From Sva-07 sp963774765 (GTDB lineage: Bacteria > Actinomycetota > Acidimicrobiia > Acidimicrobiales > Ilumatobacteraceae), in NCBI GenBank assembly GCA_963774765.1, contig CAVZGP010000031.1, forward strand, positions 310,001 through 374,000: a stretch of 64,000 bases of DNA, given 5' to 3'. The notes beneath the pieces were generated by a model. The model did not search any database and was not told the origin of the DNA. It was given only the letters and a program-made list of their open reading frames with translations. Both the position numbers and the translations under genes were made by a program. Within the stretch, counting starts at the first letter, position 1, and every line of letters begins with the position of its first letter. Shown piece after piece: positions 17,322 to 26,895 of this stretch.

Positions 17322-18695
17322 TCAGGTATGGCTGAAGCGTTCGGGCTCGGGGGGATGAGCCGGCGGAAACTCCGTCAGGTGATCGACGGCCTTGTGCAAC
17401 GCGGCGACCAGTCCTTCGGCGAGATCGAGGCTGAAGCCCTCTCGCACCACGATGCGAAGTACGGCGACGTTCGTCGCATCGGCTGGCATCGTGTAGGCGG
17501 GTACCTGCCAGCCGCCCATGCGCAATTGGTCGGAGACGTGGAACACCGTGAAGGGCTGATCGGTCGCCATCTTGAACGACATCACCGGGATTGCGCTGCC
17601 GTCGCTGATGATCTCGAACGGCCCCATCTTCGCGATCTCGGCGGACAGGTACAGCGTGATGTCGCGCAGCGACTCCATGATGCGCTGGTAGCCCTCGCGG
17701 CCCAGCCGGAGGAAGTTGTAGTACTGGCCGACGATCTGATTGCCGGGTCGGGAGAAGTTGAGCGTGAACGTCGGCATGTCACCGCCCAGATAGTTGACGT
17801 GGAAGATCAGTTCTTCGGGCAGGTCGTCCTTGCTGCGCCAGATCGCGAAACCGAGGCCGGGATAGGTGAGGCCGTACTTGTGGCCCGACACGTTGATCGA
17901 CTTCACCTGCGGGAGCCGGAAGTCCCATCGCAGATCGGGGTGGAGGAACGGGGCGACGAAACCACCGCTTGCCGCGTCGACGTGGATCGGGATGTCGAGG
18001 CCGTGCTCGGCGTTGAAGGCGACGACACGATCGTGGATCTCCTCGATCGGTTCGAACTCACCGGTGTAGGTGGTGCCGAGGATCGGAATCACACCGATCG
18101 TGTTCTCGTCGACGCGTTCCATCACGGCGTCCGGGTGGACCACGAACGAGGTCTCGGTGACGGGCACGTAGCGGGGCTCGACGTCCCAGTAGCGGCAGAA
18201 CTTCTCCCACACGACCTGGACGTTCGACCCCATCACCATGTTCGGTTGATCCGTTGGCAGGCCGGCCGCTTCGCGGCGCTTGCGCCACTGCCACTTCATC
18301 GCGAGTCCGGCGAGCATCACCGCCTCGCTCGACCCGATCGTCGCCACACCGATGGCGTCGCCGTCGGCGGGGGCGTTGAACAGGTCGGCCACGACGTTGA
18401 CGCATCGACGCTCGATCTCGGCGGTCTGTGGGTACTCGTCCTTGTCGATCATGTTCTTGTCGAACGACTCGGCCATCAGCTTCTCGGCCTCGGGTTCCAT
18501 CCACGTGGTGACGAACGTCGCCATGTTCAGACGTGAACTGCCGTCGAGCAGCAGTTCGTCGTGGATGTAGCGGTAGACGGCGGTCGCCGGCGACTCGGAG
18601 TCGGGAAGGCGATTCTTGGGCGTCGGCCGCTGATTCATCCGCCCCGCGTAGGCCGGAGTCAGCTCGCTGTCGGAAGGTTCGTGGTCGTGGATCAT
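17322..18695 (-). CDS. gad: Glutamate decarboxylase (PLP-dependent)
   Basis: 457 aa, close to E. coli GadB length. It converts glutamate to GABA and CO2, consuming a proton, and so aids acid resistance. The PLP Lys lies in SINVSGHKYGL (Lys273), with HVDAASGGFVAPF and ATIGSSEAVMLAG as other active-site blocks. I chose the ATG at 18695 because an AAGGAG ribosome site precedes it; a longer frame to 18755 adds unmatched residues. No GABA antiporter is nearby, and only the YrhK-like membrane protein follows. Confidence 0.93.
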   Translation of the reverse strand: MIHDHEPSDSELTPAYAGRMNQRPTPKNRLPDSESPATAVYRYIHDELLLDGSSRLNMATFVTTWMEPEAEKLMAESFDKNMIDKDEYPQTAEIERRCVNVVADLFNAPADGDAIGVATIGSSEAVMLAGLAMKWQWRKRREAAGLPTDQPNMVMGSNVQVVWEKFCRYWDVEPRYVPVTETSFVVHPDAVMERVDENTIGVIPILGTTYTGEFEPIEEIHDRVVAFNAEHGLDIPIHVDAASGGFVAPFLHPDLRWDFRLPQVKSINVSGHKYGLTYPGLGFAIWRSKDDLPEELIFHVNYLGGDMPTFTLNFSRPGNQIVGQYYNFLRLGREGYQRIMESLRDITLYLSAEIAKMGPFEIISDGSAIPVMSFKMATDQPFTVFHVSDQLRMGGWQVPAYTMPADATNVAVLRIVVREGFSLDLAEGLVAALHKAVDHLTEFPPAHPPEPERFSHT

Positions 18696-18807
18696 GGGAT
18701 GCTTCTCCTTGGTGATGTCCCCCGAACCTAGCGAGATGACAGTCATGCCTGACACTCCCGCCTAGCATCAACGCCCGGTTGATCGATCCGACGCACGAGG
18801 GAGCAGC

Positions 18808-20700
18808 ATGAGCCGAGGCGGCGGTCCGGACGACAAGACGACGTGGCGTCAGTACCTTCGCTACCGCTTCGACGCGCTGCTCGCGCGTGGCACCTGGGCA
18901 GTGCTGCTCTGGCTCGGGGCGGTCACGTTCGCCGTCGTTCTGGTCGCGTCATTCCTGCTGCGACGCGCCGACGTCAGCCTCGCGGGCAGCGAGGACGCGT
19001 CATGGTTCGAGGACTTCTGGCAGAGCCTGCTGCGAACGCTGGACACGGGCACGATGGCCGGCGACATCGGCGTGCGTCAGCGGCTGGTGGCGCTCGCCGT
19101 CACGATCTTCGGACTGCTCGTGTTCGGCACGCTCATCGGCGTCATCGCAAGCGGTGTGGAGGCGCAGATCGACCGGATGAAGCGTGGTCGCAGCGCGGTG
19201 GTCGAACGCGACCACATCGTCGTGCTCGGATCGTCGAGTCTGCTTCCCGTGGTGGTCGACCAGTTGGTTCGAGCCAACGCCGGCGCAGGGATCGCCATCG
19301 TGGTGATGGCGGATGGCGACCCGGCGGAACTGAACGAGGAGGTGCGCGCGGGCCTCGACAGCACGTTCGGGAACCGGCTCGTGTTTCGATCCGGCGACCC
19401 GACGCGCATCGCCGACCTCGCTCTGGTGCGACTGGCGACCTGCCGAACGGTGCTGGTCCTCAACGGAGATGGTGCGGATGTCGGTGACGCCCGAGCGCTG
19501 CACACGGTCCTCGCGGTCGGCGAGGTGCTCGGTGGGCTCGACGTCACTTCGATCGTGGTGGTCGTCGACGACCCCGCAGTTGCGTCGGCCATCAGCGAGA
19601 CCTGCGGACCGAGCGTGCACCCGGTCGTCGTCACGCAGGCCGTCGCACGGAACGCGGCGTTCGCGCTGCGAGCTCCGGGGGTCGGCGCGGTGATGTCGGA
19701 GCTCAGCGACTTCCGCGGCGCCGACATCTATGTCCGCGAGTACGACGCCGATCTGTTGGGGCTCCCATTCGGCGATCTGGTCGTCCGCTATCGGAACTGT
19801 CGCCCGATCGGGTTCGTGCGCGCCGGCTCGGCGCTGCTGGCTCCCGGTCCGGACGTGGCGCTCGAACCGGGCGATCGGGTCGTCGTCGTGGGCGACTCGT
19901 CGGCACCCTCGGACCTCTCCGAGTTCGACCAGCCGGCATTCGTGGCAACGCAGTCGTCCGTGAGCGATGCGCCACACACCGCGACCGATCAGCACGTGCT
20001 CATCGTCGGCTGGAACGGGCTCGGGCGCCAGTTGCTCGCCGGCTGGTCGCAGACGGCGACCGCCAACTCGACGGTCGAGGTGGTCTTCGATGCCAATCTG
20101 GTCGACGAATCGGCCATCGATCTCCCCGACGGTCTGCGCCGCGACGTGGTGCTCACACCCGTCGTCGACCGCTCCGACACGGTCACCGGGCGAGCGACCG
20201 CGTCGATCACCACGGTCGTGCTGCTCGCGTACGGCGACACGCTGCCACCCGAGGAGGTCGACAGCCGAACCCTGCTCGAGTTGATGATGCTCCGCCGTGA
20301 CCTCGCGCGCCGAGACCTCGACACGCCGCGGCTCGTCGTCGAGCTGATGGACCTGGGCAACGCATCGCTCGCCCATGTTCGTCCGACCGACGACGTGCTC
20401 GTGACGCCGGCGATGGCGAGTCGCCTGCTCGCCCAGCTGACCGATCAGCCCGATCGGCGCGCGGTGTACCTGAGCCTGTACGCGAGCGATGGTCCGACCA
20501 TCCGCCTGGTCGACGCCGACCGGCTCGGGTTGCACGGCGAGATCACGATGCGTCAGGTGGCGCTGGATGCCTACGCCCACGGGCTGGTCGCGATCGGCTG
20601 GCACCGTGCCGGCGAGCGCGGCGGCGAACTGACGCTCAATCCCGACGAGGCGCAGCGGGTCGACCTCGTCGCCGGCGATCAGATCGTCGTCATCGGCTGA
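18808..20700 (+). CDS. CASTOR/POLLUX-like ion channel with RCK-type domains
   Basis: 630 aa. Two transmembrane helices (about residues 28-52 and 90-112) frame a pore-like segment (SLLRTLDTGTMAGD), as in CASTOR/POLLUX/SYM8 channels. Two cytoplasmic nucleotide-binding (RCK/TrkA-N-like) modules follow, beginning HIVVLGSSSLLPVVVDQL and HVLIVGWNGLGRQLL, each with a Gly-rich turn, plus TrkA-C-like ends (PGDRVVVVGDS, AGDQIVVIG). Bacterial homologues are probably cation channels of unknown physiology. ATG at 18808 behind GAGGGAGC. It stands alone. Confidence 0.85.
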   Translation: MSRGGGPDDKTTWRQYLRYRFDALLARGTWAVLLWLGAVTFAVVLVASFLLRRADVSLAGSEDASWFEDFWQSLLRTLDTGTMAGDIGVRQRLVALAVTIFGLLVFGTLIGVIASGVEAQIDRMKRGRSAVVERDHIVVLGSSSLLPVVVDQLVRANAGAGIAIVVMADGDPAELNEEVRAGLDSTFGNRLVFRSGDPTRIADLALVRLATCRTVLVLNGDGADVGDARALHTVLAVGEVLGGLDVTSIVVVVDDPAVASAISETCGPSVHPVVVTQAVARNAAFALRAPGVGAVMSELSDFRGADIYVREYDADLLGLPFGDLVVRYRNCRPIGFVRAGSALLAPGPDVALEPGDRVVVVGDSSAPSDLSEFDQPAFVATQSSVSDAPHTATDQHVLIVGWNGLGRQLLAGWSQTATANSTVEVVFDANLVDESAIDLPDGLRRDVVLTPVVDRSDTVTGRATASITTVVLLAYGDTLPPEEVDSRTLLELMMLRRDLARRDLDTPRLVVELMDLGNASLAHVRPTDDVLVTPAMASRLLAQLTDQPDRRAVYLSLYASDGPTIRLVDADRLGLHGEITMRQVALDAYAHGLVAIGWHRAGERGGELTLNPDEAQRVDLVAGDQIVVIG

Positions 20701-20703
20701 GGG

Positions 20704-22035
20704 TCAGGCGTCGCGCACCCAGTTCCCGTGGAAGCCGAACGGCACCCGTTGGGGAAGATGGATGCGGGCGACCTCGGGTCCGGTGATGTCCTGAGCGTCG
20801 AGGATGCAGAGTTCGCTCGCGTCGGCAGCAGCGTCGTACACGACGGTGAGGATCCAGGCGTCGTCCTCCGTGACCGCGTCGGCTTTGGGGACGACGACCG
20901 GTTCGGCGCCGCCGCGACCCGGACCGAATTCGTGCGCCTCGGACGAGCCGGACTCGACGTCGTGCTTGATGATCGCTCCGTGCAGGTTCGGGCCGCCGAG
21001 GGTCACCTCGGAGGTGTAGCCGTAGCGGTGGCGCTGCAATCCGACCGTCGGGTTGTGGCGGGGGAACTCCTGCGGGCGGTCGTCGAGTCGCGTTTCGAAC
21101 ACCCGCTTCGCCGTCGGGTCGATCACCCAATGGTCGAACGTCGGGAGCGAATCGGCGAACGGTCCGCGGCGGTCGGTGTCCATCATGCGGTCGTAGCGGC
21201 ACACGTCGACCACCACCGTGCCATCGTCGGCGTCGTAGGCGTTGAGGGGATGGAACACGTAGCACGGGTCGACGTCGCACCAGACGATGTCGTCCGCGGT
21301 GCCGTTGCGAGGGAGCAGGCCGACGCGTGCGGCCCGGTCGGGTGCCCACGTGAACGGCCATGGATACCCCTCGACGACCACATCGAGGTTCACGGTCACC
21401 GGCAGGTCGTACACGACGGCGTAGGTCGCGGTCAGCGACATGTCGTGGACCATCGGCATGTCGGCAACCGGCACGTCGATCACCTTCGACACTCGGCCGT
21501 CCGGTCCGACGACGAGGTACTGGACGTGGTCGATCAGGTCGGGCCAGTGGTACGCCACCGCGTGGAGCTCGCCGGTCGCCGGGTCGTACTTCGGGTGTGC
21601 GGTGTAGCCGTTGGGCAATGTGCCGAAGAACCGATTGGTGCCGAGCGAGTCGAGTTCGTCGCCGAGTTCGATGGGAGGGCTGCCGCCTTCGACCATTGCC
21701 CAGGTCGTGCCGGCGAACCCGCCGACGTTGGTGTTGGCGGAGAATCCGTCGTCGCCCGCCACGAGGCGGTTTCGGTACCACTCGGCCTTCGCTCCGCGGA
21801 GGCGCACCCCGTGGACCATGCCCGCACCGAAGAACCAGTGGTGGACAGCGGGGTCGATGTCGGGTCCTGGATTGGGGCCGTTGCGCAACCAGCGGCCCTC
21901 GAGGTCGGCGGGGATCGTTCCCGTGACGGGAAGGTCGAACGCGGTGACCTCGTGATCGACCGGGGCGAAGTTGCCGCCGAGGTACGGGTTGTCGCTCGGA
22001 CGAAGCGAGCGCACGGATGCGTCGGTGTCGGTCAT
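20704..22035 (-). CDS. Carotenoid oxygenase (RPE65/CCD family)
   Basis: 443 aa beta-propeller non-heme iron dioxygenase that cleaves carotenoids or apocarotenoids (or stilbenes in some members). Four iron-ligand His contexts are visible in order: YTAHPKYD, MVHDMSLT, FHPLNAYD and the C-terminal FGFHGNWV. The N-terminal RNGPNP motif is also typical. I chose the ATG at 22035. It lies 48 bp downstream of a TetR gene on the same strand, which probably controls it. The substrate cannot be read from the sequence, and no carotenoid biosynthesis gene is in the window. Confidence 0.92.
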   Translation of the reverse strand: MTDTDASVRSLRPSDNPYLGGNFAPVDHEVTAFDLPVTGTIPADLEGRWLRNGPNPGPDIDPAVHHWFFGAGMVHGVRLRGAKAEWYRNRLVAGDDGFSANTNVGGFAGTTWAMVEGGSPPIELGDELDSLGTNRFFGTLPNGYTAHPKYDPATGELHAVAYHWPDLIDHVQYLVVGPDGRVSKVIDVPVADMPMVHDMSLTATYAVVYDLPVTVNLDVVVEGYPWPFTWAPDRAARVGLLPRNGTADDIVWCDVDPCYVFHPLNAYDADDGTVVVDVCRYDRMMDTDRRGPFADSLPTFDHWVIDPTAKRVFETRLDDRPQEFPRHNPTVGLQRHRYGYTSEVTLGGPNLHGAIIKHDVESGSSEAHEFGPGRGGAEPVVVPKADAVTEDDAWILTVVYDAAADASELCILDAQDITGPEVARIHLPQRVPFGFHGNWVRDA

Positions 22036-22083
22036 GTACGCCACCCTGACCGATGGGTGAACACCTGTCAATCGGGTCGGGTG

Positions 22084-22671
22084 TCAGCCCTTCGGGTGGA
22101 CGGCGCGGAGGCCCGCCCAGGCGAGGTCTGCGACCACGTGGGCGATCTCGTCGGGGTCGAACTCGTCGCCGCGTTCGACCAGCAGGCGGCTGGCGCCCTC
22201 CGCCATCCCCACGAGCGAGTGGGCGATCGTGGTGCGATGGCGCTCGTCGATGTCGACCGCGATCAACGGGGCGACCGCTCGGGCGGCCTCGGCCGTGATG
22301 CGGATGACGGCAGCGTTGAACTCGTCGTCTCGTCGCGTCCCCGAGCCGAACAGGAACCGGAACGCGTCGTGGTCGTCGGCGACCCATCGGAAGTACGCGC
22401 GGAACCCGAGCTCGGTCTGGCTCTTGCCGTCGGTCGCTTCTGCTGCCGATTTCGAGATGCTGGCGAGGAGCCGAGCGCCGACCTCGTCGATCAGTGCCTG
22501 GTACAAATCGCGCTTGGAGTCGAAGTGTTGGTAGAGCACCGGCTTGGTGACGCCGACGGCATCGGCGACGTCGTTCATCGAGGCGCCGTGGAATCCATGG
22601 GTGGCGAACACCTCGAGGGCGACGTCGAGGATCTGCTCGCGGCGGGCGGGTGCGGTGAGTCGAGGAGACAT
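22084..22671 (-). CDS. TetR-family transcriptional regulator
   Basis: 195 aa. N-terminal helix-turn-helix (residues 10-55: REQILDVALEVFATHGFHG, MNDVADAVGVTKPVLYQHF) and a helical ligand-binding domain (LFGSGTRRDDEFN region). A near-perfect palindrome GTTACC-GAAT-GGTAAC begins three bases upstream of its start codon, so autorepression is likely. It probably also controls the carotenoid oxygenase gene 48 bp downstream. The ligand is unknown. Confidence 0.9.
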   Translation of the reverse strand: MSPRLTAPARREQILDVALEVFATHGFHGASMNDVADAVGVTKPVLYQHFDSKRDLYQALIDEVGARLLASISKSAAEATDGKSQTELGFRAYFRWVADDHDAFRFLFGSGTRRDDEFNAAVIRITAEAARAVAPLIAVDIDERHRTTIAHSLVGMAEGASRLLVERGDEFDPDEIAHVVADLAWAGLRAVHPKG

Positions 22672-22673
22672 TT

Positions 22674-22689
22674 GTTACCGAATGGTAAC
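22674..22689. promoter_or_regulatory. Putative TetR operator
   Basis: The palindrome GTTACC-GAAT-GGTAAC lies directly upstream of the tetR start codon (CAT at 22669-22671). Size, symmetry and location fit a TetR-family operator for autoregulation. Confidence 0.6.
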
Positions 22690-22726
22690 GCCGGTTGCGG
22701 TGTGGCGGAAGTCGGCTCCGGCCGGT

Positions 22727-23005
22727 TCAGTATCCGCGTTCGCGGTCGTCGCGCTCGGCGGCCTTCACGGCATAACCGAGGATGATCGACGGTGCCAACA
22801 GCACGCAGCCGATCACGAACGAGATGATCACGAGCGACGCCATCAACGGCGAGAACCCGATCGCGAACGCGATGAAGAACAGTGCCATCGCCAAGGCGAC
22901 GAAGAGGTAACCGACGCGGTTGGCGAGCAGCGTCCACTTGGCGATCTTGGCCCGGCGGATGCGGATCGGGTCGGTCTCTTCGGGCGTGGCAGTGGGGTTC
23001 GACAT
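22727..23005 (-). CDS. Small membrane protein of unknown function
   Basis: 92 aa. A charged N-terminus (MSNPTATPEETDPIRIRRAK) precedes two hydrophobic helices (VGYLFVALAMALFFIAFAIG and ASLVIISFVIGCVLLAPSII) and a charged tail ending RDDRERGY. This layout is common among short conserved actinobacterial membrane proteins. ATG at 23005. It is divergent from the crotonase gene and 55 bp upstream of tetR on the same strand. No function can be given. Confidence 0.75.
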   Translation of the reverse strand: MSNPTATPEETDPIRIRRAKIAKWTLLANRVGYLFVALAMALFFIAFAIGFSPLMASLVIISFVIGCVLLAPSIILGYAVKAAERDDRERGY

Positions 23006-23042
23006 ACTGTCGGGCCATGCTACGAGCGCGACACTGCAGGTC

Positions 23043-23783
23043 ATGACGGTCGACCTCATCCACGACGGATTCGTTTCGATCGTCACGCTCGACCGACCGT
23101 CGAGGCGGAATGCCGTCGACCACGCAACGCTGTTGGAACTCCTCGACGTGCAAGCCGCGATCGCCGCTCGCACGCCCGACGCGATTCGAGCGGTGGTGCT
23201 CACCGGCAAGCCGCCGGCGTTCAGCGCGGGTGCCGATCTCAACGGTGTTGAGGAGGGTCAGTTCGGCGCTGATCTCGCGTCGGTGTTGCGCGGGTTCGGC
23301 CGCCTGCCCGTGCCGGTGATCGCAGCGATCGACGGTCCGGCGCTCGGCGCCGGAGCGCAGCTGGCGATCGCCACCGATCTGCGGGTGGCGACGCCGACCA
23401 GCGTGCTGGGTGTCCCGGCAGCCAAGCTCGGTCTCGTGGTCGACCACTGGACGATCCGCCGACTGGCCTCGGAATTCTCGCCGCCGATCGCACGGGCGAT
23501 GTTGCTCGCCGCCCAGACCTACACGGCCGAACAACTGCACGCGGCGGGCGGCATCCACCGCCTGGGCACGCTCGACGATGCCGTCGCATGGGCGCACGAA
23601 CTCTCACGTCTGGCACCGCTCACGATTGCGGGTCACAAGCTCGGCTTGGAACACGCCATCGCCGAGCCCGGCCCCGATGACGACTTCGAGACCGCTCGCA
23701 GCGCCGCGTGGGCGAGCGCCGACGCCGAGGAGGGCCGGACTGCGTTCCTCGGCAAACGCCCGGCCCGCTTCACCGGTCGCTGA
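23043..23783 (+). CDS. Enoyl-CoA hydratase/isomerase-family (crotonase) protein
   Basis: 246 aa crotonase fold. The start MTVDLIHDGFVSIVTLDRPS, the oxyanion-hole segment FSAGADLNGV and PVPVIAAIDGPALGAGAQLA are typical. Both Glu residues used for hydration in classical enoyl-CoA hydratase are absent: the GGGCELA position reads GAGAQLA, and the QPEI position reads VPAAKLG. It may therefore be an isomerase, thioesterase or other crotonase variant. The ATG at 23043 is the family-like start; the open frame extends further upstream but overlaps the divergent small gene. Confidence 0.85.
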   Translation: MTVDLIHDGFVSIVTLDRPSRRNAVDHATLLELLDVQAAIAARTPDAIRAVVLTGKPPAFSAGADLNGVEEGQFGADLASVLRGFGRLPVPVIAAIDGPALGAGAQLAIATDLRVATPTSVLGVPAAKLGLVVDHWTIRRLASEFSPPIARAMLLAAQTYTAEQLHAAGGIHRLGTLDDAVAWAHELSRLAPLTIAGHKLGLEHAIAEPGPDDDFETARSAAWASADAEEGRTAFLGKRPARFTGR

Positions 23784-23885
23784 GAGACTGCCCGATCCGG
23801 CGGGACTCGCCAGGTGTGGGCGATGCCGATTTCGCCGCATTCGCCTAGATTCGGTGTCACTGTCGTACAGCCCCGAGGAGTCTCG

Positions 23886-26258
23886 ATGCCAAACCGTCCC
23901 GATCGTCATGCCCGGTCGATGCTGCCGATCCCCGATCGCCCGGCGCCGGGGTTGACGACCTACGACGCGAAGGATCCCGACACGGCCTATCCGCCGATCG
24001 AGCCGCTGTTGCCGCCCGAAGGCGCGCCGAACGTGCTGATCGTGTTGCTCGACGACGTCGGCTTCGGCGCGTCGTCGGCCTTCGGGGGGCCATGCAACAC
24101 GCCCAACGCAGAGCGTCTCGCCGCCGGCGGTCTGAAGTACAACCGTTTCCACACGACGGCACTGTGCGCGCCGACCCGTCAGGCGATGCTCACCGGCCGC
24201 AACCACCATTCGGTCGGCATGGGCAGCATCACCGAGACCGCGACCTCGGCGCCGGGCAACAACTCGTTGCGCCCGAACACCAAGGCCCCGCTGGCGATGA
24301 CGCTCAAGCTGAACGGCTACTCCACCGCGCAGTTCGGCAAGTGTCACGAGGTGCCGGTCTGGCAGTCGTCGCCGATGGGCCCGTTCGATGCGTGGCCGTC
24401 GGCCGGTGGCGGTTTCGAGACGTTCTACGGCTTCATCGGCGGCGAGAACAACCAGTACGAACCGGCGCTCTACTCCGGAACGACGCCGGTCGAACCGCCC
24501 GCCACCGCCGAGGAGGGGTATCACCTCACCGAGGATCTTGCGGACCATGCGATCAGCTGGATCCGCCAGCAGAAGGCGTTGATGCCCGATCGGCCCTTCT
24601 TCGCCTACTTCGCCCCCGGCGCAACCCATGCGCCGCACCACGTGCCGCTCGAGTGGGCCGACAAGTACGCCGGGCAGTTCGACGGCGGTTGGGACGCGTT
24701 GCGCGAGGCAACGCTCGCTCGCCAGAAGGAACTGGGCGTCGTACCTGCCGACACTCAGCTGACCGCCCGTCACGCCGAGATTCCGTCCTGGGACGACATG
24801 CCCGACGAACTCAAGCCCGTGCTTGCTCGTCAGATGGAGGTGTACGCAGGATTCCTCGAACACACCGACCATCACGTCGGTCGGGTCATCGATGCGATCG
24901 AGGGCCTCGGCGTGCTCGACGACACGCTCGTGTACTACATCGTCGGTGACAACGGCGCCTCCGCCGAGGGGACGCTGAACGGCGCCTTCAACGAGATGGC
25001 CAACTTCAACGGCATGGCGGCGTTGGAGACGCCTGAGTTCATGCTGTCGAAGATGGACGAGTTCGGAACACCGGCGTCGTACAACCACTACTCCGTCGGC
25101 TGGGCGCATGCGATGAACACGCCGTTCCAGTGGACCAAGCAGGTGGCGTCGCACTGGGGTGGCACTCGCAACGGGACCATCGTGCACTGGCCGAACGGCA
25201 TCGACGAGTCCGCGGGCGTGCGCGAGCAGTTCACCCACGTGATCGACATCGCGCCGACCATCCTCGAAGCCGCCGGGCTGCCCGAGCCGACGACGGTCAA
25301 CGGTGTACAGCAGTCGCCGATGGAGGGCACGAGCATGCTGTACACCTTCAACCAGGCCGACGAGCCAGAGCGTCACGACCTGCAGTACTTCGAGATGTTC
25401 GGCAATCGCGGCATCTATCACAAGGGATGGAGTGCGGTCACGAAGCACCACACCCCGTGGGAGATGATCGGTGCGGTGCTCCCGGAGTTCGACGACGACA
25501 CATGGGAGCTGTACGACGCAAGCGCGGACTACAGCCAGGCCGAGAACCTCGTCGGCGAGCACCCCGAGCTGCTCGCGAAACTTCAACGACTCTGGATCAT
25601 CGAGGCCACGAAGTACAACGTGCTGCCGATCGACGACCGCGGCGCCGAGCGGCTCAACCCCGATCTGGCGGGTCGTCCAACGTTGATCCATGGCACGTCG
25701 CAACAGTTCTTCCCCGGCATGGGCCGTCTGTCGGAGAACAGCGTCGTCAGCATCAAGAACCGGTCGTTCTCGGTGACCGCCGAGATCGAGGTCCCCGCCG
25801 GCGGCGCCAGCGGTGTGATCATCGCCCAGGGCGGCCGCTTCGGCGGCTGGGGTGTCTACTGCAGAGATGGCATGCTGACGTTCGTCTACAACCTGCTCGG
25901 CATCCAGTGGTTCACGACGTCGGCGACGGTCGCGGTGCCCGAGGGCACCCACCAGGTCCGGATGGAGTTCGCGTACGACGGCGGCGGCCTCGCCAAGGGC
26001 GGCGGCGTCACGCTGTACCACGACGGCGACGCTGTGGGCACCGGCCGCGTCGCGGCGACCCAGGCGATGGTCTTCTCCGCCGACGAGACCACCGACATCG
26101 GCTTCGAGTCCGGCACGTGCGTCACGCCCGACTACACCGTCGACACGAGCAAGTTCACCGGGAAGATCCACTGGGTGCAGATCGACCTCGGTGACGACGA
26201 CCACGACCACTTCATCGACCCCGAGGAACGTCTGCGCATCGCCATCGCGAGGCAATAG
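23886..26258 (+). CDS. Arylsulfatase-type sulfatase
   Basis: 790 aa. It hydrolyses sulfate esters, with metal-binding IVLLDDVGFG near the N-terminus and the formylglycine motif C-A-P-T-R at Cys94 (LCAPTRQAMLTGR). It therefore needs a formylglycine-generating enzyme encoded elsewhere. YIVGDNGASAEG supplies the second Asp/Asn metal ligands. A C-terminal beta-rich region of about 180 aa (SVTAEIEVPAGGASGVII onward) is common in large type I sulfatases. No signal peptide is seen, so it is probably cytoplasmic. ATG at 23886 with GAGGAG upstream. Confidence 0.92.
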   Translation: MPNRPDRHARSMLPIPDRPAPGLTTYDAKDPDTAYPPIEPLLPPEGAPNVLIVLLDDVGFGASSAFGGPCNTPNAERLAAGGLKYNRFHTTALCAPTRQAMLTGRNHHSVGMGSITETATSAPGNNSLRPNTKAPLAMTLKLNGYSTAQFGKCHEVPVWQSSPMGPFDAWPSAGGGFETFYGFIGGENNQYEPALYSGTTPVEPPATAEEGYHLTEDLADHAISWIRQQKALMPDRPFFAYFAPGATHAPHHVPLEWADKYAGQFDGGWDALREATLARQKELGVVPADTQLTARHAEIPSWDDMPDELKPVLARQMEVYAGFLEHTDHHVGRVIDAIEGLGVLDDTLVYYIVGDNGASAEGTLNGAFNEMANFNGMAALETPEFMLSKMDEFGTPASYNHYSVGWAHAMNTPFQWTKQVASHWGGTRNGTIVHWPNGIDESAGVREQFTHVIDIAPTILEAAGLPEPTTVNGVQQSPMEGTSMLYTFNQADEPERHDLQYFEMFGNRGIYHKGWSAVTKHHTPWEMIGAVLPEFDDDTWELYDASADYSQAENLVGEHPELLAKLQRLWIIEATKYNVLPIDDRGAERLNPDLAGRPTLIHGTSQQFFPGMGRLSENSVVSIKNRSFSVTAEIEVPAGGASGVIIAQGGRFGGWGVYCRDGMLTFVYNLLGIQWFTTSATVAVPEGTHQVRMEFAYDGGGLAKGGGVTLYHDGDAVGTGRVAATQAMVFSADETTDIGFESGTCVTPDYTVDTSKFTGKIHWVQIDLGDDDHDHFIDPEERLRIAIARQ

Positions 26259-26286
26259 CCGCGCCGGCAGCAGGGCCGGGGCCTCG

Positions 26287-26895
26287 TCAACAAGTCAGGG
26301 CGTCGGCCGAGACGGCGACGTGGAGCGCGGCGTGGCCCGCGTACTCGTGGGCGAGGTCGAGCGCTTCGTGCGATGACGGGTCGGTGTCGAGCGTGAACGT
26401 CGCCCAGCCGACCACCCGCATCGGGTGGCTCGCCAGCGTCGGCATCGTGTTGTCGTCGGGGCGCCATGCCTCGATCGCCGCGGTCATCTCGGCCCACCGG
26501 GCGCTGGCGTCGTCCCACGGGCCGCCGAGCACATCGCGTTCGATGCACGCGTTGTCGGCGATCTGGCTCGCCAGCCCGTCGGGACTGCCGTCGAGCCCCG
26601 GGAGCAGCCCGGCGTCGGTGTCGCCGTCGATGGTCCCGTCGCCGTTGCGGTCGCCGTAGCCAGGACCGTTCGGCCCGACGACCAGGTTGGCAGCGGTCTC
26701 GGCGGCAACCTGCGCCTCCGCGATCGATGCTGCTGCCTTCCAGCGATCGACCGCCTCGTCCAGCTCTGCGATTCGCTCGGTGGCGACGGCAGATTCCGGC
26801 GTCGTGACGTCGGCCGCGCTGTCATCGCCCGACGATCCGCATCCGGCGAGCGCGCCGACTGCCACGACCGCGATGGCCAGCCGTGGTGCTCTCAC
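26287..26895 (-). CDS. Putative EF-hand lipoprotein
   Basis: 202 aa. Signal peptide with lipobox LAGC (Cys near residue 19), a helical segment (AELDEAVDRWKAAASIAEAQ), a calcium-binding-like loop GDRNGDGTIDGD (residues 85-105), and a C-terminal His/Trp region (HEYAGHAALHVAVSADALTC). The GTG at 26895 overlaps the stop of the sortase gene by four bases. The two are co-expressed, and this may be a surface or envelope partner. No LPXTG-type sorting signal is present. No family was recognised. Confidence 0.72.
   Translation of the reverse strand: MRAPRLAIAVVAVGALAGCGSSGDDSAADVTTPESAVATERIAELDEAVDRWKAAASIAEAQVAAETAANLVVGPNGPGYGDRNGDGTIDGDTDAGLLPGLDGSPDGLASQIADNACIERDVLGGPWDDASARWAEMTAAIEAWRPDDNTMPTLASHPMRVVGWATFTLDTDPSSHEALDLAHEYAGHAALHVAVSADALTC

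Noticed and set aside
23604..26255. 883-codon open frame on the minus strand opposite the sulfatase
   Set aside because: It is the antisense frame of a strongly supported sulfatase gene, with no recognisable motifs; such frames are common in GC-rich DNA.
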